64,000 bases of DNA from Sinorhizobium terangae (GCF_029714365.1 NZ_CP121659.1:620001-684000), one strand, 5' to 3'. Shown: positions 24,251 to 32,766, counted from the stretch's first letter. Notes: a model not told the origin generated them from the sequence alone. Made by a program: numbers and translations.

Positions 24251-25144
24251 ATGGACAACCGCGCCGGCGAAATGGAAGTCTTCGTTGCCGCTGCTGAACT
24301 GCGCAGCTTTTCCGCCGCCGGCCGGCGGCTCAAGCTGTCGCCCTCCGCCGTCAGCAAGCTTGTCTCGCGCATCGAGGACAGGCTCGGAACGCGGCTCGTC
24401 GTTCGCTCCACCCGCATGCTGCAGCTGACGCCGGAGGGAGAAATCTACCTTCAACGCGCGCAACGTATCCTGGCCGCGATCGCCGAGACGGAACAGGTGA
24501 TTGCCGGCGGCGGTCGGGCGATGCCGCGTGGCCCGCTACGGGTGAACGCATCCGTCGGCTTCGGCGAGCGCTATATCCTGCCGCTTGCTGCCGAATTCCT
24601 CGCGCGTTATCCGGACGTGCAACTGGATCTTTCCCTGACCGACGGCATCATCGACCTGATCGAGGAACGGACAGATATCGCCATCCGGTCGGGTCCGATG
24701 CGCGATTCCGCGCTCAAGGCGCGCAAGCTGTTGGAGAGCCGGCAGGTGATCATCGCCGCACCGGCCTATCTCGAGGCCCACGGCGTGCCGCAGACGCCGG
24801 ATGACCTCGCCGACCACAATTGCTTCACCTTCAACTTCCGTCGCAGTCTCGACGGATGGCCTTTCCGCGACCCGGGCTCCTCCAACGTCTATGTGCGGCC
24901 TGTCACCGGCAACATGCAGGCAAACAGCGGTGCGATCGTCCGCAATCTTTGCCTTGCCGGTCTCGGCCTCGGCCGCGTCGGCGCGTTCCATGTGCAGCCG
25001 GATATCGACGCGGACCGATTGGTGCCGGTGCTGGAAGATTACAATCCCGAAGACATAGAACGCGTTCACGCCGTCTATGCCGGGCATGAACACCTTGCCG
25101 CCCGCATCCGCGCTTTCATCGATTTCCTGGTCGAGAGAATCTAG
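24251..25144 (+). CDS. LysR family regulator
   Basis: A 297-residue LysR protein of the CrgA-like branch. HTH at about 5-62 (AELRSFSAAGRRLKLSPSAVSKLVSRIEDRLG). The effector domain (about 90-295) has LSLTDGIIDLIEERTDIAIRSGPMRDSALKARKL, the usual core of that branch. Divergent from the MFS/aldo-keto reductase pair by 156 bp, which makes those genes the probable targets. ATG 24251 is the first in frame. Family B repeats follow its stop. Confidence 0.92.
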   Translation: MDNRAGEMEVFVAAAELRSFSAAGRRLKLSPSAVSKLVSRIEDRLGTRLVVRSTRMLQLTPEGEIYLQRAQRILAAIAETEQVIAGGGRAMPRGPLRVNASVGFGERYILPLAAEFLARYPDVQLDLSLTDGIIDLIEERTDIAIRSGPMRDSALKARKLLESRQVIIAAPAYLEAHGVPQTPDDLADHNCFTFNFRRSLDGWPFRDPGSSNVYVRPVTGNMQANSGAIVRNLCLAGLGLGRVGAFHVQPDIDADRLVPVLEDYNPEDIERVHAVYAGHEHLAARIRAFIDFLVERI

Positions 25145-25234
25145 TGCATGTCGCCCAAAAGTGCGTAGCGGTTTTGGGACAACGACATGCGTGAAACTAA
25201 CAGTGCATGTCGCCCAAAAGTGCGTAGCGGTTTT
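25145..25234. repeat. Family B hairpin repeats, copies 2 and 3
   Basis: A complete copy lies at 25145-25190 (GCATGTCGCCCAAAA...TTTTGGGACAACGACATGC) and a truncated copy at 25204-25234, in tandem between the convergent LysR and haloacid dehalogenase genes. Confidence 0.75.
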
Positions 25235-25245
25235 AGCTTGCAGGT

Positions 25246-25908
25246 TCAGATGCCGAACTGCAGGCTTTCGAGCGAAGGGAGGATAAGCGCCGGACCATAA
25301 TCCTTGTACTCGTCGGGCATGTCGTAGCGGTTGATCCAGACGGTGCGGAAGCCGAATTTCGTCGCGCCCGCAATGTCCCAGCGGTTCGACGATTGGAACG
25401 AAACCGCGTACGGATAAAGCCGGTATTGCGTCGTCACCAGATCGTAGACCGCAGGCGCCGTCTTGAACGCCTTGACCGCGTTGACCGAGAACACATCGTC
25501 GATGACGATGTCGAGCGCCGCGTTCTTCACCGCCGATGCGAGCATGGCCGGTGAGCCATTGGAGAGAATGGCGATGCGGGCGCCGCGCTCCTTCAAGCCC
25601 CTGAGTACGGCCGGAACTTCCGGGTAGCAGTCGAGCTCCCAATAGGCATCGAGCAGCGACTTCTTGAGCTTCGGATCGGCCGAGGGGAAGCGCTGAAAGG
25701 CGTAGTCGAGCGACTGCTCAGTCAATTGCCAGAAGTCGACATAGGCGCCCATCAGCGAGCGCACCCAGGAATATTCGAGCTGCTTGGCGCGCCAGAGTTC
25801 GGAAAAGGCCTGGCCGTCAGGACCGATCGCTTGGGCATGACGCCGCACTGCCGCATGCACATCGAAAAGCGTGCCATAGGCATCGAAAACATAGGCCGCC
25901 AGAGGCAT
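25246..25908 (-). CDS. (S)-2-haloacid dehalogenase-type HAD hydrolase
   Basis: A 220-residue HAD-superfamily enzyme of the type II haloacid dehalogenase group. Motif I is VFDAYGTLFDVHA (nucleophile Asp), motif II LSNGSP, motif III Lys in NAVKAFKTAPAVYDL, and the SSNxWD signature appears as FQSSNRWDIAGA. Predicted to hydrolyse 2-haloalkanoates through an Asp ester; many members have other or no known substrates. ATG at 25908. No signal peptide. Alone between a convergent LysR gene and a 172-bp gap with nothing recognisable. Confidence 0.9.
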   Translation of the reverse strand: MPLAAYVFDAYGTLFDVHAAVRRHAQAIGPDGQAFSELWRAKQLEYSWVRSLMGAYVDFWQLTEQSLDYAFQRFPSADPKLKKSLLDAYWELDCYPEVPAVLRGLKERGARIAILSNGSPAMLASAVKNAALDIVIDDVFSVNAVKAFKTAPAVYDLVTTQYRLYPYAVSFQSSNRWDIAGATKFGFRTVWINRYDMPDEYKDYGPALILPSLESLQFGI

Positions 25909-26080
25909 CGAACACTCCCGTCATCACCGTTCAGCGGCGCATCACGCACGTGCTCGCTGAAAATCGGTTCCGACTTCGGCCCCGGTGCGGTAGGCGCAAC
26001 GCTTCGTCAGTTGTTTCCCGGGATCATGTCAAAACTTTGTGCAGCGCACAATGCCATCATGCGTAGCAATGCGAATTTTG

Positions 26081-26632
26081 TTAGCCTTTCCAGACTTTTG
26101 CCGGAAAACGCAGCGCCTGTTTCGCGAGTTTCCCCTTGAGCCCAAGGGCGGTATCACAGAGGCCGACGACGTGCCGGTTCGGCTTGGCCTCCGGGCGGAG
26201 CGCATGAAGGGCGGCGGCCGCTTCCTCCGGCGCCATGTAGCGCGCCAGAATGCCGAGGGTCAGCGCGGTCGATCTGCCGAAGCCCCGAAGACAGTGGACG
26301 AGCAGATGTGCATCTTCGGGCAACGTGTCGATGAAAGCAAACGTTGCCTCGATCGCCCCCGCCCGCGCGGCGTCAGGTGCGTCCGGGTCGGTCGCATCGC
26401 CGAAGTAAAGCTCCAGATGCCGCTCGGGCGGCAACTCGATCATGGAGAGCAGGCGGCTCGCGGGCGCACGGATCGAGACAAGATGCGTCGGCGCCCAAAG
26501 ATGGCGGTTGTGGCGTGCCTCGGTCTGCGAACTGACGATCACGCGTATCGGCCAGCCGTTCGGATGCCGGGAATTGCTGCCGAGAACAGGCCGATAGAGT
26601 TCAATATCGGTGGATTGAGCCGCAAGCGCCAT
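26081..26632 (-). CDS. Tyrosine/dual-specificity phosphatase-like protein
   Basis: A 183-residue cytoplasmic protein with the Cys-based phosphatase signature C-x5-R in VHCLRGFGRST (Cys114, Arg120) and a plausible general acid in FGDATDPD. The overall layout fits the small bacterial protein-tyrosine or dual-specificity phosphatase-like family. Length is normal. Substrate unknown; it has no kinase neighbour and lies in single-gene context. Confidence 0.8.
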   Translation of the reverse strand: MALAAQSTDIELYRPVLGSNSRHPNGWPIRVIVSSQTEARHNRHLWAPTHLVSIRAPASRLLSMIELPPERHLELYFGDATDPDAPDAARAGAIEATFAFIDTLPEDAHLLVHCLRGFGRSTALTLGILARYMAPEEAAAALHALRPEAKPNRHVVGLCDTALGLKGKLAKQALRFPAKVWKG

Positions 26633-27009
26633 GACGGGACCCTCGTTGATTCGTCTTGCTTGCGAAAACCATAACAGCGCGCGGCGGCGATCGGAATCCC
26701 TGATCAGAAGCGCGCGGGAGCCTATTGCAAGCCGACGGAGGGCCGCAAAAAAGGAGGAAAAGAGAGGGAATCGTCACCTTTGAAACTTTCGGGGCAAGAC
26801 CCCTCCCCAACCCCTTTCCACAGGGGGGAGGGGCTTTGGTGCCCGCAGCGCCCGACTGCCATTTTCCCGAGCTCGACCCTGCCGCTACCATACAATAGAG
26901 GCGGTACGGGTGCGGTAGGTTAAGCCCCTCCCACCTGTGGGGAGGGGTTGGGGAGGGGTCTTTGAACGAACTTGTGGGACGAAGGCGGCCGCTTCGCCCG
27001 CTGCACGCA
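26633..27009. other. 377-bp intergenic region with paired C-rich hairpins
   Basis: Between the phosphatase start and the alcohol dehydrogenase 3' end (same strand). It contains two inverted copies of a pyrimidine-rich hairpin (26797-26838 and 26922-26964) and otherwise no gene I can support. Confidence 0.6.
26797..26964. repeat. Pair of inverted CCCCTCCCC-type repeats
   Basis: Left copy 26797-26838 (AAGACCCCTCCCCAACCCC...GGGGGGAGGGGCTT) and right copy 26922-26964, its near-exact reverse complement over about 42 bp. Each copy is itself a hairpin. The 83-bp centre is unlike either. Elements with this composition are common in Rhizobiales intergenic DNA. Confidence 0.75.
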
Positions 27010-28050
27010 TCAGAACCGTGTAATCACGCTGATGCCGAGATCTGTCGCCCGGTCCATCGTCACCAGCGCTGGCACGGCTTCTTCGAGCGAGATCTCGCGG
27101 CCGATCAGTTGTTTCGGGTTCAGCTTGCCGGCGGTGATCATCGAAAGCATCGCGTCGTAGCGCCAGGCCTGCATGCCGTGGCTGCCGTAGATCTCAAGTT
27201 CGTGGCCGATCACCTGCGCCATCGGGATCTGCGGCGTCGCATGTTCCGCCAGCATCAGACCCACCTGCACGTGGCGCCCGCGCCGGCGCAGGTTCTTAAT
27301 CGAATTGAAGCAGGTGACCGGCGAACCGAGCGCGTCGATCGAGACATGGGCGCCGCCCTTGGTGATTTCTCTTACGGCCTCGGCAACGTCCCCCGTTTCC
27401 TTGCCGTTGATCGCGGCCACAGCGCCAAGCTTGCGGGCAAAGGCGAGTTTTTCCTCGGAAATGTCGATTGCGATCGGGTTGGCGCCGAGCGCCGCGGCGA
27501 TCATGATCGCCGAGAGGCCGACACCGCCGCAGCCGTGCACCGCCACCCATTCACCGCCCTTGACGCGAGCCTGGTCGGCGACCGCCCGGAAGGATGTGGC
27601 GAAGCGGCAGCCGAGGCTTGCGGCGGTCGCGAAATTCATGCTTTCCGGCAGGTGCACGAGGTTCTGGTCGGCAAAGTCGATCGCCACATATTCGGCAAAC
27701 GAGCCCCAGTGGGTAAAGCCCGGCTGGAACTGTGCCTCGCAAACCTGTTGGTTACCCGAGCGGCATTCGGCGCAACGGCCGCAGCCGGAAACGAACGGAA
27801 CGGTCACGCGGTCCCCGACCTTGTAGCGCAGGACTCCGCGTCCGGCGGCCGCGATGGTCCCGGCGAGCTCGTGACCGGGCACATGCGGCAAACGAATGTC
27901 GGCGTCGTGTCCCATCCAGCCGTGCCAGTCGCTGCGGCAAAGGCCCGTAGCCTCGACCTTGATGACGATACCGTTTTCGGTCGGCTTCGGATCCGGCAAA
28001 ACCTTGATCTCCGGCGTCTTTTCGAACGCGTCGTAATACATCGCTCTCAT
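27010..28050 (-). CDS. Zinc-dependent alcohol dehydrogenase family protein
   Basis: A 346-residue MDR enzyme. Catalytic zinc ligands: Cys in [11 protein letters not shown], and the conserved GHE in VPGHELAGT. The structural zinc loop is [17 protein letters not shown] (four cysteines). The NAD-binding motif is [13 protein letters not shown]. Oxidises an alcohol or polyol with NAD(P); substrate uncertain. ATG 28050 (MRAMYYDAF) is preceded by AGGAG at a rather long distance; ATG 28041 is an alternative. It is divergent from the class IV aminotransferase gene by 252 bp. Confidence 0.92.
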   Translation of the reverse strand: MRAMYYDAFEKTPEIKVLPDPKPTENGIVIKVEATGLCRSDWHGWMGHDADIRLPHVPGHELAGTIAAAGRGVLRYKVGDRVTVPFVSGCGRCAECRSGNQQVCEAQFQPGFTHWGSFAEYVAIDFADQNLVHLPESMNFATAASLGCRFATSFRAVADQARVKGGEWVAVHGCGGVGLSAIMIAAALGANPIAIDISEEKLAFARKLGAVAAINGKETGDVAEAVREITKGGAHVSIDALGSPVTCFNSIKNLRRRGRHVQVGLMLAEHATPQIPMAQVIGHELEIYGSHGMQAWRYDAMLSMITAGKLNPKQLIGREISLEEAVPALVTMDRATDLGISVITRF

Positions 28051-28302
28051 GGCTGGTCTTGCTCCTGTACTCGTACGGCTATTTTGGCATGGCGATTCGG
28101 CCGGTTCCACAATAGACGCCATGACATTTTTTGATGTACCCATTCACCCTGATACTGCTTTTTTCGGCTAAAGCGAGATGAGGAAAAAGTGTCCGCTTTT
28201 CCGGCCGCTTCGCTCTGACCAGTAGGGCCGACCACCATCGCGGTTGGACCAGCCGAAAGACGATCAAGCGGCCGAACGGACGATAAAGGAGAGGAGACAC
28301 CG

Positions 28303-29184
28303 ATGGCCATCGATACATCCCCCCGCTCAACCACCTGGACCTATGTCGACGGTGAATGGCTTTCCGGCAACCCTCCCTTGATCGGGCCGACCTCGCACGC
28401 GATGTGGCTCGGCTCGACGGTTTTCGACGGCGCCCGCTGGTTCGATGGCATCGCGCCGGACCTTGACCTGCATTGCCAGCGCGTCAACCGCTCCGCTGTT
28501 TCGTTGGGCCTCAAGCCCACCATGGCCGCCGAAGAGATCGAGGCGCTGACCTGGGAGGGCGTGAAGAAGTTCGACGGCAAGACGGCGATCTATGTCAAGC
28601 CGATGTATTGGGGCGAGCACGGCTCTTGGAGCGTCGTGGCGGTCGATCCGGAATCGACCCGTTTCGCGCTCTGCCTGTTCGAGGCACCGATGGGCAACGC
28701 GCATGGCGGCTCATCGCTGACCCTGTCACCCTTCCGCCGGCCGACGATCGAGTGCATGCCGACGGATGCAAAGGCTGGCTGCCTCTATCCCAACAATGCC
28801 CGGATCCTCAATGAAGCGCGCTCGCGCGGCTTCGACAACGCGCTCGTGCGCGACATGCTCGGCAATATCGCCGAAACCGGATCATCCAACATCTTCATGG
28901 TGAAGGACGGTGTCGTCTTCACGCCGGCAGCCAACAAGACCTTCCTTGCCGGCATCACCCGCTTCCGCGTCATGAGCCTCTTGCGCGAGGCCGGCTTCGA
29001 GGTGGTCGAGACCACGATGACGATGGCCGATTTCGAGGCGGCGGACGAGATCTTCACCACTGGCAACTATTCCAAGGTGCTGCCGGTGACCCGCCTTGAC
29101 GACCGCGACCTCCAGGCCGGCCCGATTGCCGCCAAGGCGCGCGACCTTTACATGGACTGGGCGCATTCGAGCCGGGACGTCTGA
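28303..29184 (+). CDS. Class IV aminotransferase (branched-chain aminotransferase-like)
   Basis: A 293-residue PLP enzyme of fold type IV. The PLP lysine lies in TDAKAGCLYPNNARILNEARSRGFD, and the conserved Glu with threonines in NIAETGSSNIFMVKDG, LAGITR and FEAADEIFTTGNYSKVLPV. Closest to IlvE, which interconverts branched-chain amino and keto acids with glutamate; a D-amino acid or other function cannot be excluded. Good RBS (GGAGAGGAG) before ATG 28303. Confidence 0.9.
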   Translation: MAIDTSPRSTTWTYVDGEWLSGNPPLIGPTSHAMWLGSTVFDGARWFDGIAPDLDLHCQRVNRSAVSLGLKPTMAAEEIEALTWEGVKKFDGKTAIYVKPMYWGEHGSWSVVAVDPESTRFALCLFEAPMGNAHGGSSLTLSPFRRPTIECMPTDAKAGCLYPNNARILNEARSRGFDNALVRDMLGNIAETGSSNIFMVKDGVVFTPAANKTFLAGITRFRVMSLLREAGFEVVETTMTMADFEAADEIFTTGNYSKVLPVTRLDDRDLQAGPIAAKARDLYMDWAHSSRDV

Positions 29185-29313
29185 CGGCACGGACCCGCGT
29201 TTTATCGCAGGCTCGTCCTAACTCGGGCAAATGCTGCGCCGACCGACAGTGCGACGACTATTTCTCGTCGAGCCGGTCGCAGGCGCATGCCATGCCTTTG
29301 TTCCTTTCACGCC

Positions 29314-29724
29314 TCAGTCTCCGAGCGGACGGATGACGACATCCGCGGACGATCGGGTCGTCGGCCCGTGGTAGACCGCCTCGATGTTGTTGCCATCGGG
29401 GTCGAGGAGAAAGGCGGCGAAATAGCCGGGATGATAGGGCCGCTCGCCGGGCTCGCCATTGTCCTCTCCGCCGTTCGAAAGGCCGGCTTCATAGAAGCGG
29501 CGAACCGCATCCGGGTCGATCGCCTGAAAGGCGATGTGAACATGGCTGCGATAGCTTTCGGCCTGATCGATGTAGAGTTCGTCGAATGCAATCGCCTGCT
29601 CGGTCTCGAAAGTCGGCTGGTGGCAGAGAGCTGCAAGAATTGCGCGATAGAAACGCTTGCTGGCGGCGAGGTCTCTTGCGCGGAGATGCACATGGTCGAG
29701 TAGCCGCCCCTGATGGAATTCCAT
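29314..29724 (-). CDS. VOC superfamily (glyoxalase/dioxygenase-like) protein
   Basis: A 136-residue single-domain VOC protein. It has two beta-alpha-beta3 modules: LLDHVHLRARDLAASKRFYRAIL and YRSHVHIAFQAIDPDAVRRFYEAGL, ending in GYFAAFLLDPDGNNIEAVYH with the usual C-terminal metal Glu. Likely His/Glu metal ligands are present. Substrate unknown (antibiotic resistance, glyoxalase or isomerase roles occur in the family). ATG 29724 follows GGAGG with 5-bp spacing; the longer frame from 29769 has no RBS. Confidence 0.87.
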   Translation of the reverse strand: MEFHQGRLLDHVHLRARDLAASKRFYRAILAALCHQPTFETEQAIAFDELYIDQAESYRSHVHIAFQAIDPDAVRRFYEAGLSNGGEDNGEPGERPYHPGYFAAFLLDPDGNNIEAVYHGPTTRSSADVVIRPLGD

Positions 29725-29842
29725 AACGTCCTCCGCTTGCTTGTTCTGTGCATGGACCCTGGAAGACATAGGATCCTTATGCAGGATGTCGATGCGGCTG
29801 CCGGGCAGGCGGAAACAAATGCCGCTTTCGAGTCGCCCGACC

Positions 29843-29943
29843 GCATGGTTCCCTAAAAAATGGGAATCGATTTAGGAAAAAATCAAGCAGCACTTCAAAG
29901 TCCTACAGCGGCCTTTGCGCGTCCAATTGGACGCGCGGCTGTA
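29843..29943 (+). repeat. Family A double-hairpin repeat, copy 3
   Basis: GCATGGTTCC...GGGAATCGATTTAGG...AATCAAGCAGC, then CTACAGCGGCC...CGCGTCCAATTGGACGCGCGGCTGTAG. The second stem is well conserved; the first has diverged. Confidence 0.75.
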
Positions 29944-29962
29944 GACCCGGTCTATCTTGCGG

Positions 29963-30484
29963 TCAGCGGGAGAGGGGGGCGCGGGCGGCTTTCACCGCGA
30001 CAGCGCGCCTGCGTAACAAATAGGCCTGAAGCGAGACGCCCGAGAGGAAAATCACGAGCCAGACCATCAGGGTCGTCTGGACAATCGGCGACTCCGGTCC
30101 GCTCGCGAGCGGTTGGGAAGCAGGCAGTCGCGTCAGCGACTCATTGATGGCCGGCACGATCAGCAGGAAAAAGCTGAAGCTTAGTCCGAAGCTCAAGAGA
30201 TAGGGTTTCAAGCGGCCGAGTCTGCCTGTGCGGGCGGCGGCAAGGCTCCCCGCCACGGCAACAAGCGTCACGATACCGAGCGCATGCCCCTCGTTGAAGC
30301 CGCCGGTGCTCGACAGTCCGAAGGATGTCAGCACCGAGAGCACCAATGAGGAGAGATAGAACTTGCCCGAACGTGTCTGCGGCAGGATCGCACCGTGGCG
30401 CGCAAAGCCGTAGAGGCCTGCGACGACCGGCGCGAGGCTGATCGCCGTATGGACAATGCCGAGGGTGGAGAGGGGATTGGCCAT
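29963..30484 (-). CDS. Membrane protein of unknown function, under a TetR-type operator
   Basis: A 173-residue protein with about five hydrophobic helices (near residues 7-27, 42-60, 70-86, 95-115 and 135-157) and a basic C-terminus. Not recognised with confidence. AGGAAGGAACAGG before the ATG is a good RBS. It follows the TetR gene at 30546 on the same strand after 61 bp, and a 14-bp operator (30506-30519) identical to that upstream of the TetR gene sits between them. It is therefore probably repressed by that TetR. Possibly an efflux- or stress-related membrane protein. Confidence 0.8.
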   Translation of the reverse strand: MANPLSTLGIVHTAISLAPVVAGLYGFARHGAILPQTRSGKFYLSSLVLSVLTSFGLSSTGGFNEGHALGIVTLVAVAGSLAAARTGRLGRLKPYLLSFGLSFSFFLLIVPAINESLTRLPASQPLASGPESPIVQTTLMVWLVIFLSGVSLQAYLLRRRAVAVKAARAPLSR

Positions 30485-30505
30485 TTTCCTGTTCCTTCCT
30501 GGTAG

Positions 30506-30519
30506 ACCGACTAGTTGGT
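30506..30519. promoter_or_regulatory. TetR-type operator, copy 1
   Basis: ACCGACTAGTTGGT, a palindrome of form ACC-N-ACTAGT-N-GGT, 22 bp upstream of the membrane protein ATG. The same 14 bases recur at 31145. Confidence 0.7.
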
Positions 30520-30545
30520 TGATATCGACTCAAAAATTGATGCGT

Positions 30546-31133
30546 TTATCTCTTCGGCGACTGCATGATCTGTTCGACCGCGCGGCGCGCAATTGTTGAA
30601 AATACTTCAGGGTCCGATCCAGCGACACGCGCTGCGAGCATGGCTCCATGAACGGTTGCCATGAGCATTTCCGCTTCGGCGGTCGCTCCCTTTTCCGTCT
30701 CCAGTTTGCCGGCTCGAACTCCGCCGTCGATCGCGGCGGCAAGCCACGAGGCAAGATCCGAAAAATGACCTTGCACCTGCCGCACGACGCCCTCCGGCAG
30801 CGAAGGAATTTCCGAGGCGAGCAGGGCACCGATGCAGAAAGGCCTCTCCTTTCTGCGGATGCAGTCTTCCCAGTAGCCGATATAGGCGCCAAGCCGCTCG
30901 GCCGGATCCGACACCGCCGAAAGCAGCTCTTCGACGCTTCGTCGATTCCTCTCGCGATAGCGCGCGAGAACCTTTTCGGCGAGGTCCGCCTTGGTCGGAA
31001 AATGGTGGTGGATCGTTGCCTTGCCGACGCCGACCTCGGCTGAAATATCCGCATAGCTGAAGGCGTTGTAGCCCCTCGAAACCATGAGGTCCTCCGCCGC
31101 GTCCAGGATTTTGTCATATGTCCCGCTTGCCAT
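30546..31133 (-). CDS. TetR family transcriptional regulator
   Basis: A 195-residue TetR repressor. The N-terminal HTH (residues 8-54, ILDAAEDLMVSRGYNAFSYADISAEVGVGKATIHHHFPTKADLA) is canonical, followed by a helical ligand domain (ERPFCIGALLASEIPSLPEGVV). The LigB/AcuR-like branch is possible. Starts at ATG 31133. A palindromic 14-bp site lies 11 bp upstream of its start and is repeated before the next gene, so autoregulation and control of the membrane protein at 29963 are likely. The ligand is unknown. Confidence 0.92.
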   Translation of the reverse strand: MASGTYDKILDAAEDLMVSRGYNAFSYADISAEVGVGKATIHHHFPTKADLAEKVLARYRERNRRSVEELLSAVSDPAERLGAYIGYWEDCIRRKERPFCIGALLASEIPSLPEGVVRQVQGHFSDLASWLAAAIDGGVRAGKLETEKGATAEAEMLMATVHGAMLAARVAGSDPEVFSTIARRAVEQIMQSPKR

Positions 31134-31144
31134 AACAAGAACCT

Positions 31145-31158
31145 ACCGACTAGTTGGT
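31145..31158. promoter_or_regulatory. TetR-type operator, copy 2
   Basis: ACCGACTAGTTGGT, identical over 14 bases to the site at 30506, 11 bp upstream of the TetR gene's ATG. Confidence 0.7.
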
Positions 31159-31249
31159 CGACAAACAAGTGTCTGAATCTCACAAGATCGTGACGGCCCG
31201 CCGAGGTCATTGAGAGGCGGAAGCGTGGGTCACGTGATCGGCTTGTCAA

Positions 31250-31573
31250 TTACGGCTTGGACGCGGGTATCACCTGAGCGCCGATCTCGCCGCCGAGTTC
31301 CACGGCTTTGGTCTGCTTGTCGTAGACGCAAATCTGCGTGACGTTGCCTTGGCCGCCTTTCGGCTTGCCGGAGACGAGTGCCACTCCGTAGCTTTCGGTA
31401 CCGAAAGGATCAACGATCGCGCTAACATCCTCAAGCGATTCGGCGGCGGCAACGCACTTGGCCGACACGTCTGCCCGGAATTCCTCCCATGCGTCGCCGG
31501 ACGAGGCATGTGCCGCACCGGCTCCAAGGCTTACGGCAAGGAGGCTCAGGATTGAAGTAGTGCGTATCGGCAT
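31250..31573 (-). CDS. Putative periplasmic protein of unknown function
   Basis: A 107-residue protein with a clear signal peptide (MPIRTTSILSLLAVSLGAG, probable cleavage after AHA). The mature part has two cysteines (SAKCVAAAES and TQICVYD), which could form a disulfide. ATG 31573 is preceded by GAGGAAC, so I prefer it over in-frame ATGs at 31585 and 31618. No family recognised. It is the gene nearest to sodB on the divergent side. Confidence 0.75.
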   Translation of the reverse strand: MPIRTTSILSLLAVSLGAGAAHASSGDAWEEFRADVSAKCVAAAESLEDVSAIVDPFGTESYGVALVSGKPKGGQGNVTQICVYDKQTKAVELGGEIGAQVIPASKP

Positions 31574-31897
31574 CGGGTTCCTCATATGTGTTGCTGGGAA
31601 TGCGCGGCCAGGTAGCACGCCGATCGTGACGAGAATTTGCCAACGAGAATGGTTCGTTACTGCATGATTCCTTAGCTTGGAATCGATTTAGGGGACAAAA
31701 TCATGCAGCACTTCAAAGCGCTACAGCGACCTTGGCGCGTCCGATTGGACGCGCGGCGCTGTAGAAACGCGACGAAAGTATTTTGCGTGTGGCAGAGAAA
31801 TTTTGGCACCGCATCGGTTGCCTCGGTCCATGCCGGTGCCTATGTTCCCGCTCACAGATTTCCTTGACGAAAATCCATACCAAGAGGAGATGCCACA
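31574..31897. other. 324-bp divergent intergenic region upstream of sodB
   Basis: Contains family A repeat copy 4 (31660-31764) and the sodB promoter region (31765-31897). I cannot place a -35/-10 pair with confidence. No small ORF is supported. Confidence 0.5.
31660..31764 (+). repeat. Family A double-hairpin repeat, copy 4
   Basis: CTGCATGATTCC...GGAATCGATTTAGG...AATCATGCAGC, then CTACAGCGACC...GCGTCCGATTGGACGCGCGGCGCTGTAG. The best-preserved copy of the family in the window. Confidence 0.8.
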
Positions 31898-32500
31898 ATG
31901 GCTTTCGAATTGCCGAACCTTCCCTATGACTACGATGCGCTCGCGCCCTATATGTCGCGCGAAACGCTCGAATATCATCACGACAAGCATCACCTCGCTT
32001 ACGTGACGAACGGCAACAAGCTCGCCGAGGACGCCGGTCTTTCCGGTCTTTCGATCGAGGAAGTCGTCAAGAAGTCCTATGGGACCAACCAGCCGCTGTT
32101 CAACAATGCCGGCCAGCACTACAACCACATCCATTTCTGGAAGTGGATGAAGAAGGGTGGCGGCGGCGCCAGCCTGCCGGGCAAGCTCGACGCGGCCATC
32201 AAGTCCGACCTCGGCGGCTACGACAAGTTCCGCGCCGATTTCATCGCCGCCGGCGTCGGCCAGTTCGGCTCCGGCTGGGCCTGGCTCTCGGTCAAGAACG
32301 GCAAGCTTGAAATCTCGAAGACTCCGAACGGCGAAAACCCGCTCGTCCACGGCGCGTCGCCGATCCTCGGCGTGGATGTCTGGGAGCACTCCTATTACAT
32401 CGACTACCGCAACGCTCGCCCGAAATACCTCGAGGCATTCGTCGACAATCTTATCAACTGGGATTACGTGCTCGAAATGTACGAGGCTGCGGCGAAGTAA
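31898..32500 (+). CDS. sodB: Fe/Mn superoxide dismutase
   Basis: A 200-residue SOD converting superoxide to oxygen and peroxide. Metal ligands by alignment to E. coli SodB: His27 (EYHHDKHHLAY), His77 (YNHIHFW), Asp160 and His164 (GVDVWEHSYYIDY). Gln73 is in the Fe-type position; the rhizobial enzyme has been described as able to use Mn or Fe and is called sodA or sodB. No signal peptide, so cytoplasmic. Strong RBS (AAGAGGAG) before ATG 31898 and a strong terminator after the stop. Confidence 0.97.
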   Translation: MAFELPNLPYDYDALAPYMSRETLEYHHDKHHLAYVTNGNKLAEDAGLSGLSIEEVVKKSYGTNQPLFNNAGQHYNHIHFWKWMKKGGGGASLPGKLDAAIKSDLGGYDKFRADFIAAGVGQFGSGWAWLSVKNGKLEISKTPNGENPLVHGASPILGVDVWEHSYYIDYRNARPKYLEAFVDNLINWDYVLEMYEAAAK

Positions 32501-32530
32501 GCGGCTGCTTCCGTCTCGACAGGCAATTCG

Positions 32531-32559
32531 GCCCGGCGCTCGCGCCGGGCCTTTTCGTT
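32531..32559 (+). terminator. Rho-independent terminator of sodB
   Basis: GCCCGGCGC/GCGCCGGGC stem with a short TC loop, followed by CTTTTCGTT, 30 bp past the sodB stop. Confidence 0.8.
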
Positions 32560-32609
32560 GCGGTTCGATGGCGGGGTGACTGGCGGCCTTTTCGGGAAAG
32601 CCGGTGAAA

Positions 32610-32727
32610 TGCCCCTCACCCTAACCCTCTCCCCGTCATGACGGGGAGAGGGGACTTAGGAGCGCACGGCTTAGCCCCTTCTCCCCGTCAAAACGGGGAG
32701 AAGGTCGCGGCAGCGGGATGAGGGGCA
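32610..32727. repeat. RIME-like element with terminal inverted repeats
   Basis: A 118-bp element bounded by perfect 9-bp inverted ends TGCCCCTCA / TGAGGGGCA. It contains two hairpins: CCCTCTCCCCGTC...GACGGGGAGAGGG and CCTTCTCCCCGT...ACGGGGAGAAGG. Size and two-palindrome layout fit the Rhizobium-specific intergenic mosaic elements (RIME) described in rhizobia. The half copy at 1189 matches its right side. It lies between sodB and the convergent WYL regulator. Confidence 0.75.
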
Positions 32728-32766
32728 TTCCTCTGTCTCGAAGCAGTTTGAAGTCCGAGCCTCTGC

